Below, piece after piece: positions 34,809-47,538 of a stretch of DNA of 64,000 bases. The translations under genes and the position numbers were made by a program. Position 1 is the stretch's first letter, and each line of letters opens with the position of its first letter. Origin of the DNA: Hexactinellida sp. DTS-2022. Lineage: Eukaryota > Porifera > Hexactinellida. The notes beneath the pieces are model-generated. The model did not search any database. It saw only the letters and a list, made by a program, of their open reading frames with translations, and was not told the DNA's origin. The DNA is taken from the NCBI GenBank assembly GCA_028753945.1, contig JAPNXP010000018.1:3101643-3165642 (forward strand), given 5' to 3'.

Positions 34809-37800
34809 CTATTTTAGACCTGGTTAAAAGTCGTTGGATATAATCAAGGAGCTTATATCCGAGTGGTAAAATGGTAACCAGCATAAATTGACATGTTAAA
34901 GGATTAAGGATAGTGCCGCCTGTTGAAATTGCATTCGCAAGTACCAATAATTTATCACACCGCTCTTCAATAGTTTTTTCATCTTCGCCCGGATAACCAA
35001 GCATTGCGTAATTAAACCATGTAAAAATTCGGGCTTGGTCAAGAAATGCACCTTCATTTAATTGGGATATTATAATACTTGATTCTTCAAAGTGATTTTC
35101 TTTTTGATAAATTAGAGTATCTGCAAAGGTTTGGATGGATAAGTTCATACAAATACGATATTCAGGGTATATTGGAAAAAAAAAGGGGATAAAAAAATTA
35201 AAGTAGGGCTCACTCTTAACAACTTCACAGAGAATATGATTAAGTTTGGAATCTTTCACACATCGAAGAATGATGTTAAAATAAATGCTCAATACATTAT
35301 TGGCATTACAGAAATAACGAAGATCTGGATTATGAATTAATCGATAAGATGTTGAAATGAGATTTAAGGTTGATGCATTGGAAATTGAAGTAAATAATTG
35401 TTTAGGTATAACTTGGTCTAGAGAACAACCTGGGGCTAGCGACAAAAAAGGAGCTGAATGAACAAAAGAAGAAAAATCTGATGAATAGTCATTTAAAATA
35501 TCTGCATCTCCACTCCACTTATATAAGAACTTAATTAAGCATACAGTGGAAGAAATACAATGTTTATATATTGGCAAAATACTATTTGTTTGATCTAAAG
35601 TGAGAGAAAACAAGTAGCATTCTAAAATATCATTCAAAGAATGCTTTTTATTGAGAAAACTCTCTCCAGGGAGACTAATGGCATCCAAACAATTAAGAGG
35701 AACATTTTGAAAAGAATTGAAAACAATATTGTCAGAATCACTTAAGCACGAATCAAAAAGAGGAATATTACAAGAATACGGAAATAATGTTAAATCCCTA
35801 GTCGATGAAAGAACTGCACACAAGTCCAAAAGAGTTCTAGATATTTGAGGGTAACTTGACGAATGTCTAATTAGATAATTTGCACATGATTCAGCAATAA
35901 TTCGTATCATGGAAAATATTTTGGGGATAAATTTAATTGAAAAATCTTGCAGTAAGAATTGCTTCATTGAAGCACCAAATTCTAAATGTTCAGGATCGAA
36001 ATTATCGGGATTATTGAAGAAGGTTTTTGTATTATGACGCATATCACTTGATGAATGCTCAAATTCAGGAACTAATGCAATTTGATCAGTATTAGAATCA
36101 ATTTTGGAGACGTCTTTTTGGGAATTAAGGAAATCTGGGAAAGGTTTCTTTTGAGGAAAAGGACTGAAAGAAAGATTTTGAAGAGTAAGTAGATTCTCAT
36201 AGAGCATTAATACAAATGATGTAGTTAGTAATAATAAGTGAAATTCTGGAAGAGTGTTTGAATCAATAACATTGCAAAAAAACGACTCAGCTAAATAAAT
36301 TATATCGATGGGACGATAAAATCTTTTAGCTAAAGAAATATATGAGGAATATTCTTTTTCTATAACAAGTTCTTCAGTCAAATAAGAATCAATTATAACC
36401 CCAGTTAAATCATGTCTATCAGATAATTGCTTCGCTCGGATATTAAGAAATAAACTACAATACGCCTCCAAAGGCACAGAGCCTAATGCAACATCAATAG
36501 GTACAAGTCTCAAACAAGGCATGAATGAGAAAATGTTATTAAGAGATTCAAACCTATAATTAATGTAAAATGAATACAATGAACTATTAGGTGATGACAC
36601 CGATTTGGAAAAACAATCAACATTGAATGTTAGAATCAACAAATCACAATAAAATTCGGAATAAGTTATAGGGAGGTGTATGTGCATTTCGTTTAAAGCC
36701 AATAAACAATTCTTATCGATTTTTGATTGGTTAGGGGAACGATCAAATATATAATAGAAACGAGGTAAAGGATTAATAAGAAGCTGCATCAAAATATTGT
36801 TCTGATCAGTCAAGAATAACCTAAAAGATTCTTCCAAAGTGGATGTTGAAATATAATCCGGTTTAAAAACAGATGAATTATCACAAAAGCATGAAGAAAT
36901 ACATTTGAAGAGAGATTTATTTGATTCCGTGAAGAAAAACAGAAAGTATTCAAATAACGTAATAAGGCGGCATACAGCAATAAGAGATGAAATACTTGAA
37001 GCCTTTTGATGTACAAAACTGTGTATCAAAAAAACTACTCGATAAAGAATAGTCTTTTTATAAACCAGAGGAATAAAAGAGAAAGAAAAGAGTAGTAATT
37101 TTAAATGTAAATAATTTATATCCTCATAATCATCCGGATGTTGAGATGTAGAAACAATCTTTCTTTCTAAAGTATCAAAGAAAGCATTACAAATTCGCAA
37201 TATAAAGTGATCATGGGAAGTGATAGGAAACTTGGCATGAAAAAACAATATTCTAGATAAGATAAACACCAATGGTTCAGGTAAACACAGTGGCCACATA
37301 CTAAAACTCAGACCAATATTCTCAAGGAAATATATTTGAAGAGAATTGTCAAACAATTTAGAAAAAAGAAAGTAATGAATTGTACTAAGCACATCCTTAG
37401 AAAATAAGCGGTATTCTTTGGAAATAAGAAATTTATTTAAGGTATAAGAATCAGTAATTTCTAAAATAAGAAAGATAAAAGCAGAAACCTCTGTTGTAGA
37501 AATTTTTTGAAGAAGAAAATGTCGGGAAATATCATGGGAAGAAATAAATATATCCCGGAGAAATATCAAAATATCTCGGGAAACTTGTAGTAAGCAAGGA
37601 AACAGATCAGAATGAGCGATTCGAGTATATGAATCACATCCTAAGAGTAGGTTCAATTGATTAAAAGTAGAGAAACATTTTGATTTTTCTTTGAACATAT
37701 GTACAGAAGAAAAAGGGATATCTGGAGGAGGATTTGGTATTGTATTAAGAGACAGGTCTGAATTGCTCAGGAGATTAATGTAATAATTCAAAAATTTATT

Positions 37801-38305
37801 CGAGTGCCGAAAAATATCGTCAAATCTGAAACTTCCAGGATTGGTGGAAGAAAATAAATCTTTTACCAACGTATCAACAGATTTTATGCGCAAGGTTAGG
37901 TTTGTTAGAGAACTCAAAAAATTATTAGAGATAAGAATGTTTTGCGTGAAAAGAAATATTAATGATTCCTCTAGAGCACTAGAAAAATAAACACTTTCAC
38001 TAATCAAATCTGTTACTAAATGATCCTTCTGAATAGTAAGATTATATTCAAATATAGAAGAACAAATAAATGATGAAAATGATATAGAATAAGAATTCAC
38101 CAAAAAATAAAAGAGAATAGGAAGAACAGGCACTTGCTCTGTCAAATATACAAAACGAGAGTGAGGAGTAGAAGATATAAATATATTTGGTTCTTGAAAA
38201 GGAATGGAATCATTAGGCTGAGAAATATATTTGTCAATATCGCTGAACATGTTCCGAATAGAAGAAATAATCCAATTGATAATTTCAATCGTTTGTGGCA
38301 AGAGC
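34809..38305 (-). CDS. UBR4: UBR4 orthologue, giant 3.5-kb helical-scaffold exon
   Basis: One reading frame of about 1165 codons runs without a stop from a good acceptor (TTTGTTCTTTTACAG, exon base one at 38305). It is rich in Leu, Ile, Phe and Ser, as expected of an all-helical armadillo-like scaffold, and has no catalytic motif. Segments match human UBR4 roughly between residues 150 and 1420. Near codon 400, LLLFSFSFIPLVYKK faces LLLIFHNFTETGRR, followed by a shared LF-x-YLL pattern. Near codon 520, FYYIFDRSP faces FYCVLSPEA. Near the end, LLDYIQRLLTRSKIG faces VLKFFTKLFQLTEKS. The donor is not certain. GTCGGT after 34809 leaves one base, matching the phase of the exon at 20070. The frame stays open to 34699 through a hydrophobic stretch that is probably intron. 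Human UBR4 has about 80 more residues before the next matched exon, so a small exon may be missing. Vertebrate UBR4 is cut into many short exons here, so this fused exon is unusual. Confidence 0.8.
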
Positions 38306-38858
38306 CTGTAAAAGAACAAAGTAAAATAAAATGTGCATGAAAATTAGCATAAAGTACACTTAAAAAAATAATGTTAATTCTTGAGCACGATAATGGTTAA
38401 CTGTGACATTTTTCTGAAAGAAAAGAATTACATTATAATACAAATTCCATTCTAATCTATATAGTCACAGATTGTGTTACCAGTGCAAAATAGTCTGCAG
38501 TCAATACTGCAAACTCAAATATCAAAATGAACAAACTATTACGTGTATATCTATTTTAAAAAATTGTACAAAGTTACAAACAACAATGAAACAACAATAT
38601 TCCCTAAAGGAAAAAATTCCCGGATTAAATGACTTTTTTGTTTAAGCCTAACAAATGAAATTATTATTGATTTCATATGAAGAAAAATTCAGTGTAAATC
38701 TATGGCTAATATCCAAGCATCCAAGCATGGAAGTTAAGTATATGGAGAAAATTAAAATTGTCATCGACTCTAACACAATTATCACAGAAATTGTCCTTCT
38801 CATTAATTTTTTTAAAAAATGATAGTAGTTGCAATTCAATTGATTTTAGAATTATGTG

Positions 38859-39008
38859 CAAGGGCGTAGCCAGGCCAAAATCTAGGTGGGGGAAAAAATG
38901 TACAACCAGCGAGCGTAGCGAGCGACTTAAAGGGGGTCTGGAGGTGAAACCCCCTCAAAATGGCTGAGCTAGGGGGGGGGGGGACAACTGCCCCCTCCCT
39001 ACGCCATT
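38859..39008. mobile_element. hAT-like MITE (GGGCGTAGCC family), TSD ATTATGTG
   Basis: Starts CAAGGGCGTAGCCAGGCC and ends CCCTCCCTACGCCATT between exact ATTATGTG repeats (38851-38858, 39009-39016). It shares AAAATCTAGG, GCGAGCGTAGCGAGCGAC and G runs with 13582-13735. Confidence 0.88.
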
Positions 39009-40055
39009 ATTATGTGATATACTCCACGGAAATTTGGGATCAATTAAAGGTGGTAAGGCGCTCGCGGTACTTCCCGTACGGGATGTACCCACTACCACAC
39101 AAGTGTTCACTGCATAAGAAAAGTATGGAAAGTTATCGGTTGCATCCAACATGCTAAATTCGTTTTGCTTGCTTGTCAACGTTTTAATGCATAAAAAGGT
39201 TTGATTACAATAAATCAATTAGAAATCAAATCCAATTTTACTAGTTAATTAATAAGACATTAATTAAAACCCGTAGTTGCCATTGGGGTCCAAGGTATAA
39301 ATAGAAATATCCCATTTCACTTTCACTTTCAATTGAAAGTGAATAACTTTCAGTTTCACTTCAACATTCCTGGGCAGCTACGAATTATTAGAGGAAACTA
39401 AATGAATAAAACTAATCGAATTAAGGCTATTTTATGACATTTGTGTACCAATTCAGTCCTGCTTTCAAAAAGAGGCATCTGTTGGTTGAGCACAGGTGAG
39501 CTTTCTATGTCAGGATCTCTGCATCTCAACAGACTGTGTAATGCTGTGATATGATATTTTAGAAGGAGTTAATAAATTCGAGTAAATGTGACCTCTCGGG
39601 AAATTAACTCGAAGTGCTCCTTCAGTCGTCCCAAATGATATACAAGTGATCTTCTTAGCTGGTATTGCAAGCGCTAAAATTCTTGGACCAATTGAACTAA
39701 TCATCGTCACTTTCTGCATGCTTTATTTTTTTACAATTACAAGCCCTTCGATCTCGGTCGCTTCGCGACGGATCACTCTCACAAAAGTCGCTTCGCTACT
39801 TTTGTTCGTTCGTGTTAAACACTACGCAACACAATTAATTAACGGCCGCTTCGCGGCCTTACTCTCCTCAAATATCACTCATATTTAATAAGTTAAACCT
39901 GTGACTTATAAATTACACGTACTCAATTCAGTATGCTGCTATTTGGGACCCAAGTATGTCAACTAATTAATTAATTCAATCATGTTCTTTACTAACCCAG
40001 GATTTACTGCATAGTGAATTGTTTGATTATTATTAATTCGCTGCATCATCAATAT

Positions 40056-40786
40056 TAGGGATGGATCCAGCACAAAATATCTGGGGGGGTGCAATACCCA
40101 GGGTTGGGCCTTAGAATTGTGGACGCCGTAGGAAGCGCCCGCAGGTCAAATGTGTCAGTATTTGGACGTTTTTTTTTAAGAACTGCATTTGAGAAAGCAA
40201 CTTTCAAGAAAGTTGAAATATATGTAATATACGAAAAAGAAATCTATTCTAAATTCATAGATAACTATAAATTAATAATTAATTAATTAAACTATCAATT
40301 AACCAACAATCAAAATGAATAAACAGTCAACGATTAGTTAAAGATTTTTCGTGATATTTGATATACAAAGTTCCCAAAAGTACTCACAGAAAACATAGGG
40401 AAGAGAACTCTCATATATTTCTCTCAACCAATCTCGGAAATTGTGCCAGTCCCTAGCAGTCCTTAGATATAATTTTGGATTATATTATCATATTCATGGG
40501 GGGGGGGATCTGCCCCCCAGAATTTACTTTGGATCTTAGACGCTCAAACATCGATGTACAGCTATTCCTGTCACATAGTAGGAGGAGTGTAATATTGTGC
40601 AGTTGTACCAAAGATGTTTAGATGTTTTGGTATTATAAATAACATATCCCTTTTGGAAACCAGTTATGAGGGGGGTGTTTGAACACACAAATCCCCCCTG
40701 GATGCGCCACCTGGGGGGGTTTGCACTCCCCCTGAGGCATTTGGGGGGCTGCAACCCCCCTGAATCCCCCGGTGGATCCATCCCTG
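40056..40786. mobile_element. hAT-like MITE, TSD ATCAATAT
   Basis: Starts TAGGGATGGATCCAGC and ends CCGGTGGATCCATCCCTG with exact ATCAATAT repeats (40048-40055, 40787-40794). Near the right end are CCCCCCTGAATCCCCC words, in an AT-rich interior. Confidence 0.85.
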
Positions 40787-41665
40787 ATCAATATGTCATT
40801 AATTATGCAGAAGATATAGGTATAGTAAATAGTTGAATTACTTTGATAGTAATATTATGATACTTATGTGATTGACGTGAGACAAATACATCACGAATAG
40901 AAATAAACTTGAAAGAAGCCAAACTGGATTAATCAAGTATACAATTTCGGAAATAATGTAGGTGAAGAATAAATCATCAAACCTCAATATAATGCAATGA
41001 AGCAGCAATAGGAGGTTACGTTTTTGTTATGGCCTGGAGAAGATTAAGTGCGAAAATTAAAAAACTACTAGAGACATGCAATACATACTGTTTTATAATG
41101 TGACAAAATTATTTGTCGATAGAAACAAAAGTGTAAGAGCTGAATCCAAATTAGTTCCTAAGTGACGTCACATTCCCATAAAACGGTATACGTGTGTCTC
41201 ATTGTATGTTGTGTTATCATCAAAAATTGCGGGCGAATCGGATAAAAACTGAAAGAGTTATTCCCAAATATGCGTTTGACGTCATAATCCCATTATTTCG
41301 CTTAGAAAACCAATAGATCGTCGTCAGCGTGTAAAATTCCCCCTGCATGCCAATTTTCAGCTTTCTATGACTCGTAGTCTTTCCTACTAATTCTGGACAA
41401 ACACACACACACACACACTTGCACTTTGCTATACCTGTATTGGTACGATACACTATTTATGGTTGATTAGTGTAGGGACTAATTAATTAACTGTGACACA
41501 ATCAGAAGAAGAATGGGAATTCGTGAACTGCTATCAGGTGTAGAAATTTAGTGTACGTCTAATGCTTTAAATTTTCTACAGATCGGAGCAAAATTAGGAA
41601 GTTAGTACAAAATATCTGTTTTTCGCAACTGTGACGCATAGACTACTATAAATACAGCTAGATAT

Positions 41666-41964
41666 CAGTGCTCGACAAATCTGGTGGTTTGGTGGCGCTA
41701 GCCACCAAAAATCTGATTTAAGCCACCAAATTTTGACTTTGGTGGCTTAACTAATCTACCATATATTGTGGATTATTGACTTTATGTACATTATATGTTT
41801 CGTTGCATCATTTGTTATTAACATTAGTGTTGTTTTACGGCATCAAAACTTTGTTAAGTCATCAGTGGTTTGCTAAACCGGCCGTTGTTTATTCTTTAGC
41901 CACCAGAAAAAGTGAGGTGGTGGCTTAATTAGCCACCATCAAAATTTTATTTTGTCGAGCACTG
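41666..41964. mobile_element. hAT-like MITE nested in the P-element left TIR, TSD CTAGATAT
   Basis: Starts CAGTGCTCGACAAATCTGGT and ends TTTTGTCGAGCACTG with exact CTAGATAT repeats (41658-41665, 41965-41972). The opposite P terminus has the uninterrupted form TTAGATATGC, proving a later insertion. The interior has GCCACCAAA/TTTGGTGGC inverted words. Confidence 0.92.
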
Positions 41965-42122
41965 CTAGATATGCTAGCGTAAACTAACAAAATATAGTAG
42001 TCCGAAATACTCGAATTTGATTGGTCAATTTTTAGGCGCCAAAACTATTATTAAAACTATTATTATTATTTCTAAAACTTGTAAATCTTATTTTCTCTTA
42101 TAAAACTATAGCTAACTTAGAC

Positions 42123-44246
42123 ATGCTCATAAAAGTGCAGTTGCAGGATGTAAAACAGGCTACCTCACAGCCAGTACGAAACCTATGTTCAAGGTCCCAA
42201 GTGACAGCTCTCTGCGAGAAAATGGCAACAATTTTAAAGCGACAAGATAATTCAACATCTACTAATGCTAGTATTTGTATAGATCACTTTGAGGAAAAAT
42301 ATTTAATTTGCCACCCAAAAAGAGTGAGATTGGATTCCTCTTTATATCCCATCCCTACTATTCATCCTTCTTCAAGCCCTCAAAGTCAAGCAGTTATTCC
42401 TAAACCTTGTAGAAAGCCCCCTGCTAAAAGAATCCTCCAACTGGATGAACTGCCCTTATTTTCTGATACGTTCTCTGTTAGATCTTTCGAAGAAGGGGTA
42501 GCATATTTACACAGTGCTGCAGAATATAAAGGGTTCACCTTTGTTATTACTGAAGTCGATATAACAGCATACTGTCTCAATATTAACTCTGGTATCGCAA
42601 ATGTTAAAGAATGTATTCATATTGACTGTGATCTTCATGTCCAGTTGAGTTATGAAGGTGTTCCGCTCCCATTACCAGGTTATATATGCAAACAATCTGG
42701 GAAGCTACATTCCTTAGACCTCCTAACAAATCTTCCTAGCTATTGTCGGAATGCAACTTGTTCTTATGATGTGGACGTGATAAAAAAGTTGGTCAGCGTT
42801 TGCTTTTACAGTCCTAAAGGAAGGCCAAAGTATTCCTCTGAAGTCCTGAAGTTCGCTCTAATGTTATGATATACCTCACACCGCTTATCAATTTCTGTCT
42901 AAATTTTTACCCCTGCTTAGTGAGTCTCTTCTCAGAAAGCTCAAGTCTCGTTCTGTCATTACTAGTGATGCGTTGTGCTTACTACGTAACAATGGGCTTA
43001 TTGGGAATGATAATGTGTTACTCTTGACGAGATGTATTTGCAGCCCCAAGTTCAATTCACTGGCACAACTCTTATTGGGTGTGATCATAGTTTGGAGATG
43101 TATAAAAGTATTCTTACGTTCATGGTAATATCTTTAAAACGATGCGTACCGTTTGTACTAACCATTCCTCTCGTCAAACTTTGACATGTAGTCGTGAGAC
43201 ATGATAATCGTTTTTCCAGTTTCTTTTTCGTCTAGTTTTTTCCAGTTCGTCTCGTTTTTTCCAGTTTCGTCCTCTTAGCTTCTCGTTTTTTCCAGTTTCG
43301 TTCGCTGGTCATACTTGCATCAAATACACGCGAAAGATTTAGACCTTAATGCTCATCTCCGAAAAGCACCGAAGGTGGGTTACAAAGTCTTACACCCTGG
43401 TAACAACAAACAATCTGTCCCCTTGGCCTTGGCTATATTTGAGGAAACTACTATAACAGGAATTCGTAGTTACCTCCCTGAAGAGCAAACTACAGCTGAT
43501 TTTCCTCAACTCTTTCATTTTTGGTGGCTAATAGTTCATTCTAAGGAGAGATTTCATTAAAATCTTATTGGAAATGCACTTAAGATGAATGATTCGAGGT
43601 GCGATTTGTCAAGGATGATAAGTTTATGGCTTGAGAAGTGGAGAGATAAAAAACACCTGGATTTTCAAGGCAAACTTTCGATGCATTTATCAAAACCAAC
43701 CGTGCAATTGCTGACTTATCAAGTGAACTCTTGTGTGAAAGTTATGAGTACGTTCTTACTGGAAGACTTCAGACTGATCCATTGGAACGCAGATTCTCTC
43801 AATATCGCCAGATGAGTGGAGGAAGATTTTTAGTCAGCCTAAACGAAGTGTTGAGATCAGAATCTATAATCGAGATTAAAAGTAAGTTAGAAAGAGACTT
43901 CGAGTTATCAGCGTTAGAAAACTTGTCCCATGACTGTGTAGAGGAACTGGTTGATGTTTTCAATGATGAAATAAAAACTGAAGATCTTTCTAATCAAACC
44001 CTTTCTATTGACACCGAAGAAGTTGTTGTCTACATAGCTGGCTATATCTCTCACTGCTTATTAAAAAGAACTCAATGCGAGTGTTGTATACACCTTCTAA
44101 AAACTGATCCGGTTTCAAATGCGTACGTGGATAATTTAGATAGAGGTCTCAAACTCCCACCTTCTGCCCTGAATAATCATGTTCAAACAGCATTTGCTGT
44201 ACTCGAATATACAAAACAGAAAATCATGCCATTCTTGACACCTTAG
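42123..44246 (+). pseudogene. P-element transposase (THAP9-like), broken
   Basis: The first frame (42123-42869) keeps the end of a THAP domain (ICIDHFEEKYL, the C-x2-HF motif), a Pro/Ser linker and the start of the transposase (RPKYSSEVLKFALML). A shifted frame follows with ITSDALCLLRNNGLIGND near 42960. The piece at 43315-43560 includes FPQLFHFWWLIVHSKERFH, and 43731-44246 has LQTDPLERRFSQYRQMSGG, then VVVYIAGYISHCL and CECCIHLL. Stops at 42867 and 43558 and frameshifts near 43040 and 43730 inactivate it. The region expected to carry the first catalytic Asp (VLLLTRC... where DE is expected near 43030) is frameshifted. A 17-bp TTTTTTCCAGTTTCGTC tandem (43215-43310) replaces coding sequence. 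Confidence 0.87.
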
Positions 44247-44570
44247 AAAAACGTCGCTCTTCGTATTCTTAACAGCTTGTCACTGCTGGGAAAACTTCAG
44301 CTGTGAGTTGTACGAAGAAAACAATAAGAATCTAGCGAATAAGATAATAGCGAATATATATTTCAAGAATCTTGCAAAATAAATTAATGAAAAGAGGAGA
44401 AAAGATCAGATTAAAGTTTTTAAGTCGAGACAACGTACCATCCCAAATTAACCTTTTGTATATGAATTTACTACGTAGTAATCATGTGATTCATGCACAT
44501 TCATTATATCTTATAGCTTGCACTATCAGATCCATTTCTAACTAGAGTATATCAGTTATACCATATAATA

Positions 44571-44572
<2 letters not shown>

Positions 44573-44609
<37 letters not shown>
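44573..44609. repeat. (TA)n microsatellite
   Basis: An uninterrupted TA run within the P-element right arm, ahead of the inverted terminus. Confidence 0.9.
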
Positions 44610-44611
<2 letters not shown>

Positions 44612-46102
44612 CAAAATCGGACTAATATATTTTGTTAGTTTAGGCTTGCATATCTAACTGTATTTATAGTAGGCTATGTGAGACGTCATAATCCCGATAT
44701 TTTGTTTCAAAAACCAATAGATCGTTGTCGCAGGACAAAATTACCCTGTATACAAATTTTCAGCTTTCTGGGACTCGTAGTCTTTCCAATTAATACACAC
44801 ACACAAAGAACAATTCCGCTTTTAATATATAGATAATTAGTCATTCATATACTGTACATGTATGCAAATTCTCCTATATTTTCTTTATGTCAATCCATAC
44901 TTTATCGCATTATTGGTTTTTATTCAAATGTCACATGCTGGACACAACAAAGAAATTCCATACACGCTTCACCATCATGGAACGTGGATATTTTGGCAAT
45001 ATCCAGGGAAACACATGTTCTAGAGGCAGATACAAGAGAATGTATACTTTTATTTCGTTAATATATTGTAGTAGGGTGTTCTAACAAAAGATATATGTAG
45101 AAAAGTTCAAAAGAATAGTGCTTTTTCCGTGAACAATTTAACAGAAGGCCATTATGTTTGTAGGTTGAAAATAAGAGTGCATTACAGATTCACGACGGTT
45201 ATAAAATGTATGATTTGTTCCAAAAAAAACATTTCGCATAATTTATCAAGCAGTGCTTCACACTTCAGAATAAATATTTATTCGCCATTACTACTTTAAC
45301 CTGGTGATATTAATATAATTTATTCTACAGTTAATTAATCAAATGCAAATCTTAGAAAATACGTAGTAAATAATAATTTAGTAGCATCAAGTTTACCGTT
45401 CATAATATCAGATGAATGCTTGTTAGGGTTAAGTAAAACAATAGTTAGTTAGTTAATACATACTATATGTTTAGAGGAAAATCAATCTTTAGCTTTTCAA
45501 CTAAAATTTACCAAAATCTTGAGGTGGTGGTCACTTCCCTGCACAAATTCATTGGCAATAATGCCCAAATCGAGGCTATCTAATTTTTCCTAGTTGATAT
45601 TCATTAGTAATAGGTAATTGAGTCTGGCGGCCCATAGTGCCCTGAGATAAGTTTTCACGTATCATTGAAGAAAAGCTACGTTCACTTACAGCATTAGTTG
45701 ATGCATAATTAGAATGATGGGAGCAATGCAGTATACTTCACTATAAAATGAGCGCTCCGCATCTATAAGCTTCTCAGGTAATGGATACAATCTTGTAATG
45801 ACATTAATCATTGTTTCTCATTCTAAAATGAATACCAGGACTGGGGCTCCGGCGACCCGCCGGAGCAACGGGTGCACAAGTAGAAATGATAAACCTAAAC
45901 CGGGGGGGGGGCAAAACCCCTGCACCCTCCTTCAAAATTGACCGGAGCAACGGGTGCACCCGAGCCGCCGGCGCCCTAGCAGGATGTTCAACTGCGCATC
46001 CAATGCCAATGGTTTGATACCGCTACTATAAAATAATACTACCGGTTCAAAATGATTTTGGTATTCTTGTATATTAGCTTCCTTCAAAAGCAGAGATTCA
46101 AG

Positions 46103-46536
46103 CATAGGCGTAGAATTTGGGAGGGGGCGAAGGGGGCGCCCCCCTAGATTTTAAACTGGGAGGAGGTACATACTACCGCTCCCCAACAATTTGGTTCTTT
46201 TCTCTCCAATGTGTAGTAAATATTAACAAGAATCCTTAGTATCTGAAGGAAACTAAAAAATCAAAAAAGTAATTGATGCCAACCCACTAAAAATAACCCA
46301 ATTAAGTTGAAACCTTTTAACGAAGGTGTTTTGGTAAACCTAACTGGTTCTTTATGAATTGTATATTATCCGAACATTTTAACTGGTCCCAACGAGTTCG
46401 GATAATCCAAGTTGTACTGCATAAACACTAGGAATCTCAGTTTTTTTAGATATGAAACTAATGGAAATTTTAATTAGAAATATCTTATCTCGCCCCCCAA
46501 GATCTGTGCGATTTTCAGATAAATTCTACGCCCATG
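46103..46536. mobile_element. hAT-like MITE (GGCGTAGAAT variant), TSD GATTCAAG
   Basis: Starts CATAGGCGTAGAATTTGGG and ends ATTCTACGCCCATG with exact GATTCAAG repeats (46095-46102, 46537-46544). Confidence 0.87.
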
Positions 46537-46599
46537 GATTCAAGTGTCTTGTAATCCACATAACCCAGGCTGATTAAAGCGCTGAGTGATTCCAAATAT

Positions 46600-47400
46600 G
46601 GCTAAATATATTAATAATGAGACCGGTCTACGTATTCCTCAACTGTTGTGTTGTGAAAAGAATCTACTGTTCTATCCCAAATTCGCGAGGTGCTCTCCTC
46701 TTGCGAGTAGAACTGGTTCAATGTAGTATTTGTATCTTTAGTCATCTGCATGACCAAACTAAAGAATTTGGTGAACCCTTCACCATTACGCATGCCTTGC
46801 AGAGTTTTCACTGTAACTTATCAAAACTTTTACCTTCTGCTGCGGAAAATGAATGCTTCTGGACTGTTCGGTACTGTTCTGGACTGTTCTCAAAAGTGTT
46901 CCATTGGACTCGCGATGGGTGATTACCCCATATACAATGCAAATAGTAACAATAGGAGGCATAGTTTAGCTTAGAATTAAAATTAGAAACTGGCATTCTC
47001 GTTTCATGGCTTCTCGGTGACATATTTAGCCGTATATTAAGTAGGCCATGCATCGCCTTAAAATGACAAGTGCTTCCCGAATGTTTATTAAAAGCAATCA
47101 TTGCATCCTTTCACGACGTGAACCCAGTTGTAATAAAGGTATGCGCTCTCTTCGTGCTTTCTAAAAACTTATCCTCGATCTTTTTAGAAAGCACGAAGAG
47201 AGCTAAAACATATTGAGTTTTTGAAACTTTGTGCGAATGTTAGGTAATTCTGTTTCAGGATATTGGTGGTCATATAATAGACGTTCAGCTGTGCATGAGA
47301 ATTGTTGTTGTATGCATCTAGAATTTTGAGAGCTTGAAGATTGTTCATACTTGAAATTGCTATTATACAAAACACAAATAGAATGTTCAGTCACTCAGCA
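46600..47400 (-). pseudogene. Possible hAT-type transposase fragments
   Basis: The minus-strand frame at 46611-46811 ends STSRIWDRTVDSFHNTTVEE-YVDRSHY. This resembles the PR-x-x-x-R-x-x-H-x-x-TVEEYYRR segment of ZMYM-like hAT transposases. A second minus frame at 47203-47394 (AERLLYDHQYPETELPNIRT) may be a further piece. Between them is a sequence ending TAAGTAGGCCATG (47040-47052) that looks like a P-element end, and a perfect hairpin. The call rests on short patterns and is tentative. Confidence 0.3.
47145..47203. repeat. Perfect 23-bp stem hairpin
   Basis: GCTCTCTTCGTGCTTTCTAA (plus AAA) at 47145-47167 is exactly complemented at 47181-47203, with a 13-nt loop. Could be the remains of a foldback element or a structured RNA; no evidence favours either. 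Confidence 0.8.
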
Positions 47401-47538
47401 TCCAAATGCATTTACGAGATTATCTGAAAATCTTCAATTTAAGGTATACGTATCTCGAAAAATCTCGTCAAATCACATTCTATAGGGTCGGTATGTACAT
47501 AATCAAACTAGTTGAGTAGAACGAGGGGTCACTCGATT

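Larger units (their letters stand above)
41637..44678 (+). mobile_element. P element (THAP9-like), nearly full length
   Basis: Both terminal inverted repeats can be read. The left end, CATAGACTACTATAAATAC, then AACTAACAAAATATAGTAGT, is matched by the complement of 44620-44678 (CATAGCCTACTATAAATAC). The flanks TGTGACG and TGAGACG look like a decayed target duplication. Without a 307-bp nested insertion it is about 2.7 kb, close to the usual 2.9 kb of P elements. The site seems to lie inside another repeat: a GACGTCATAATCCC segment follows the right end, and a second copy starts at 41279. Confidence 0.85.

Noticed and set aside
34809-38305. Initial reading of the 3.5-kb exon as a Ufd2/UBE4-type ubiquitin factor
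   Set aside because: Weak helical-repeat similarity only and no U-box. The downstream exons carry UBR4 hallmarks and better segment-by-segment matches were found with UBR4.
41279-44805. GACGTCATAATCCC direct repeats on both sides of the P element as LTRs
   Set aside because: One copy is 350 bp away from the left end and no retroviral coding lies between; they are better explained as two copies of a repeat, one interrupted by the P element.
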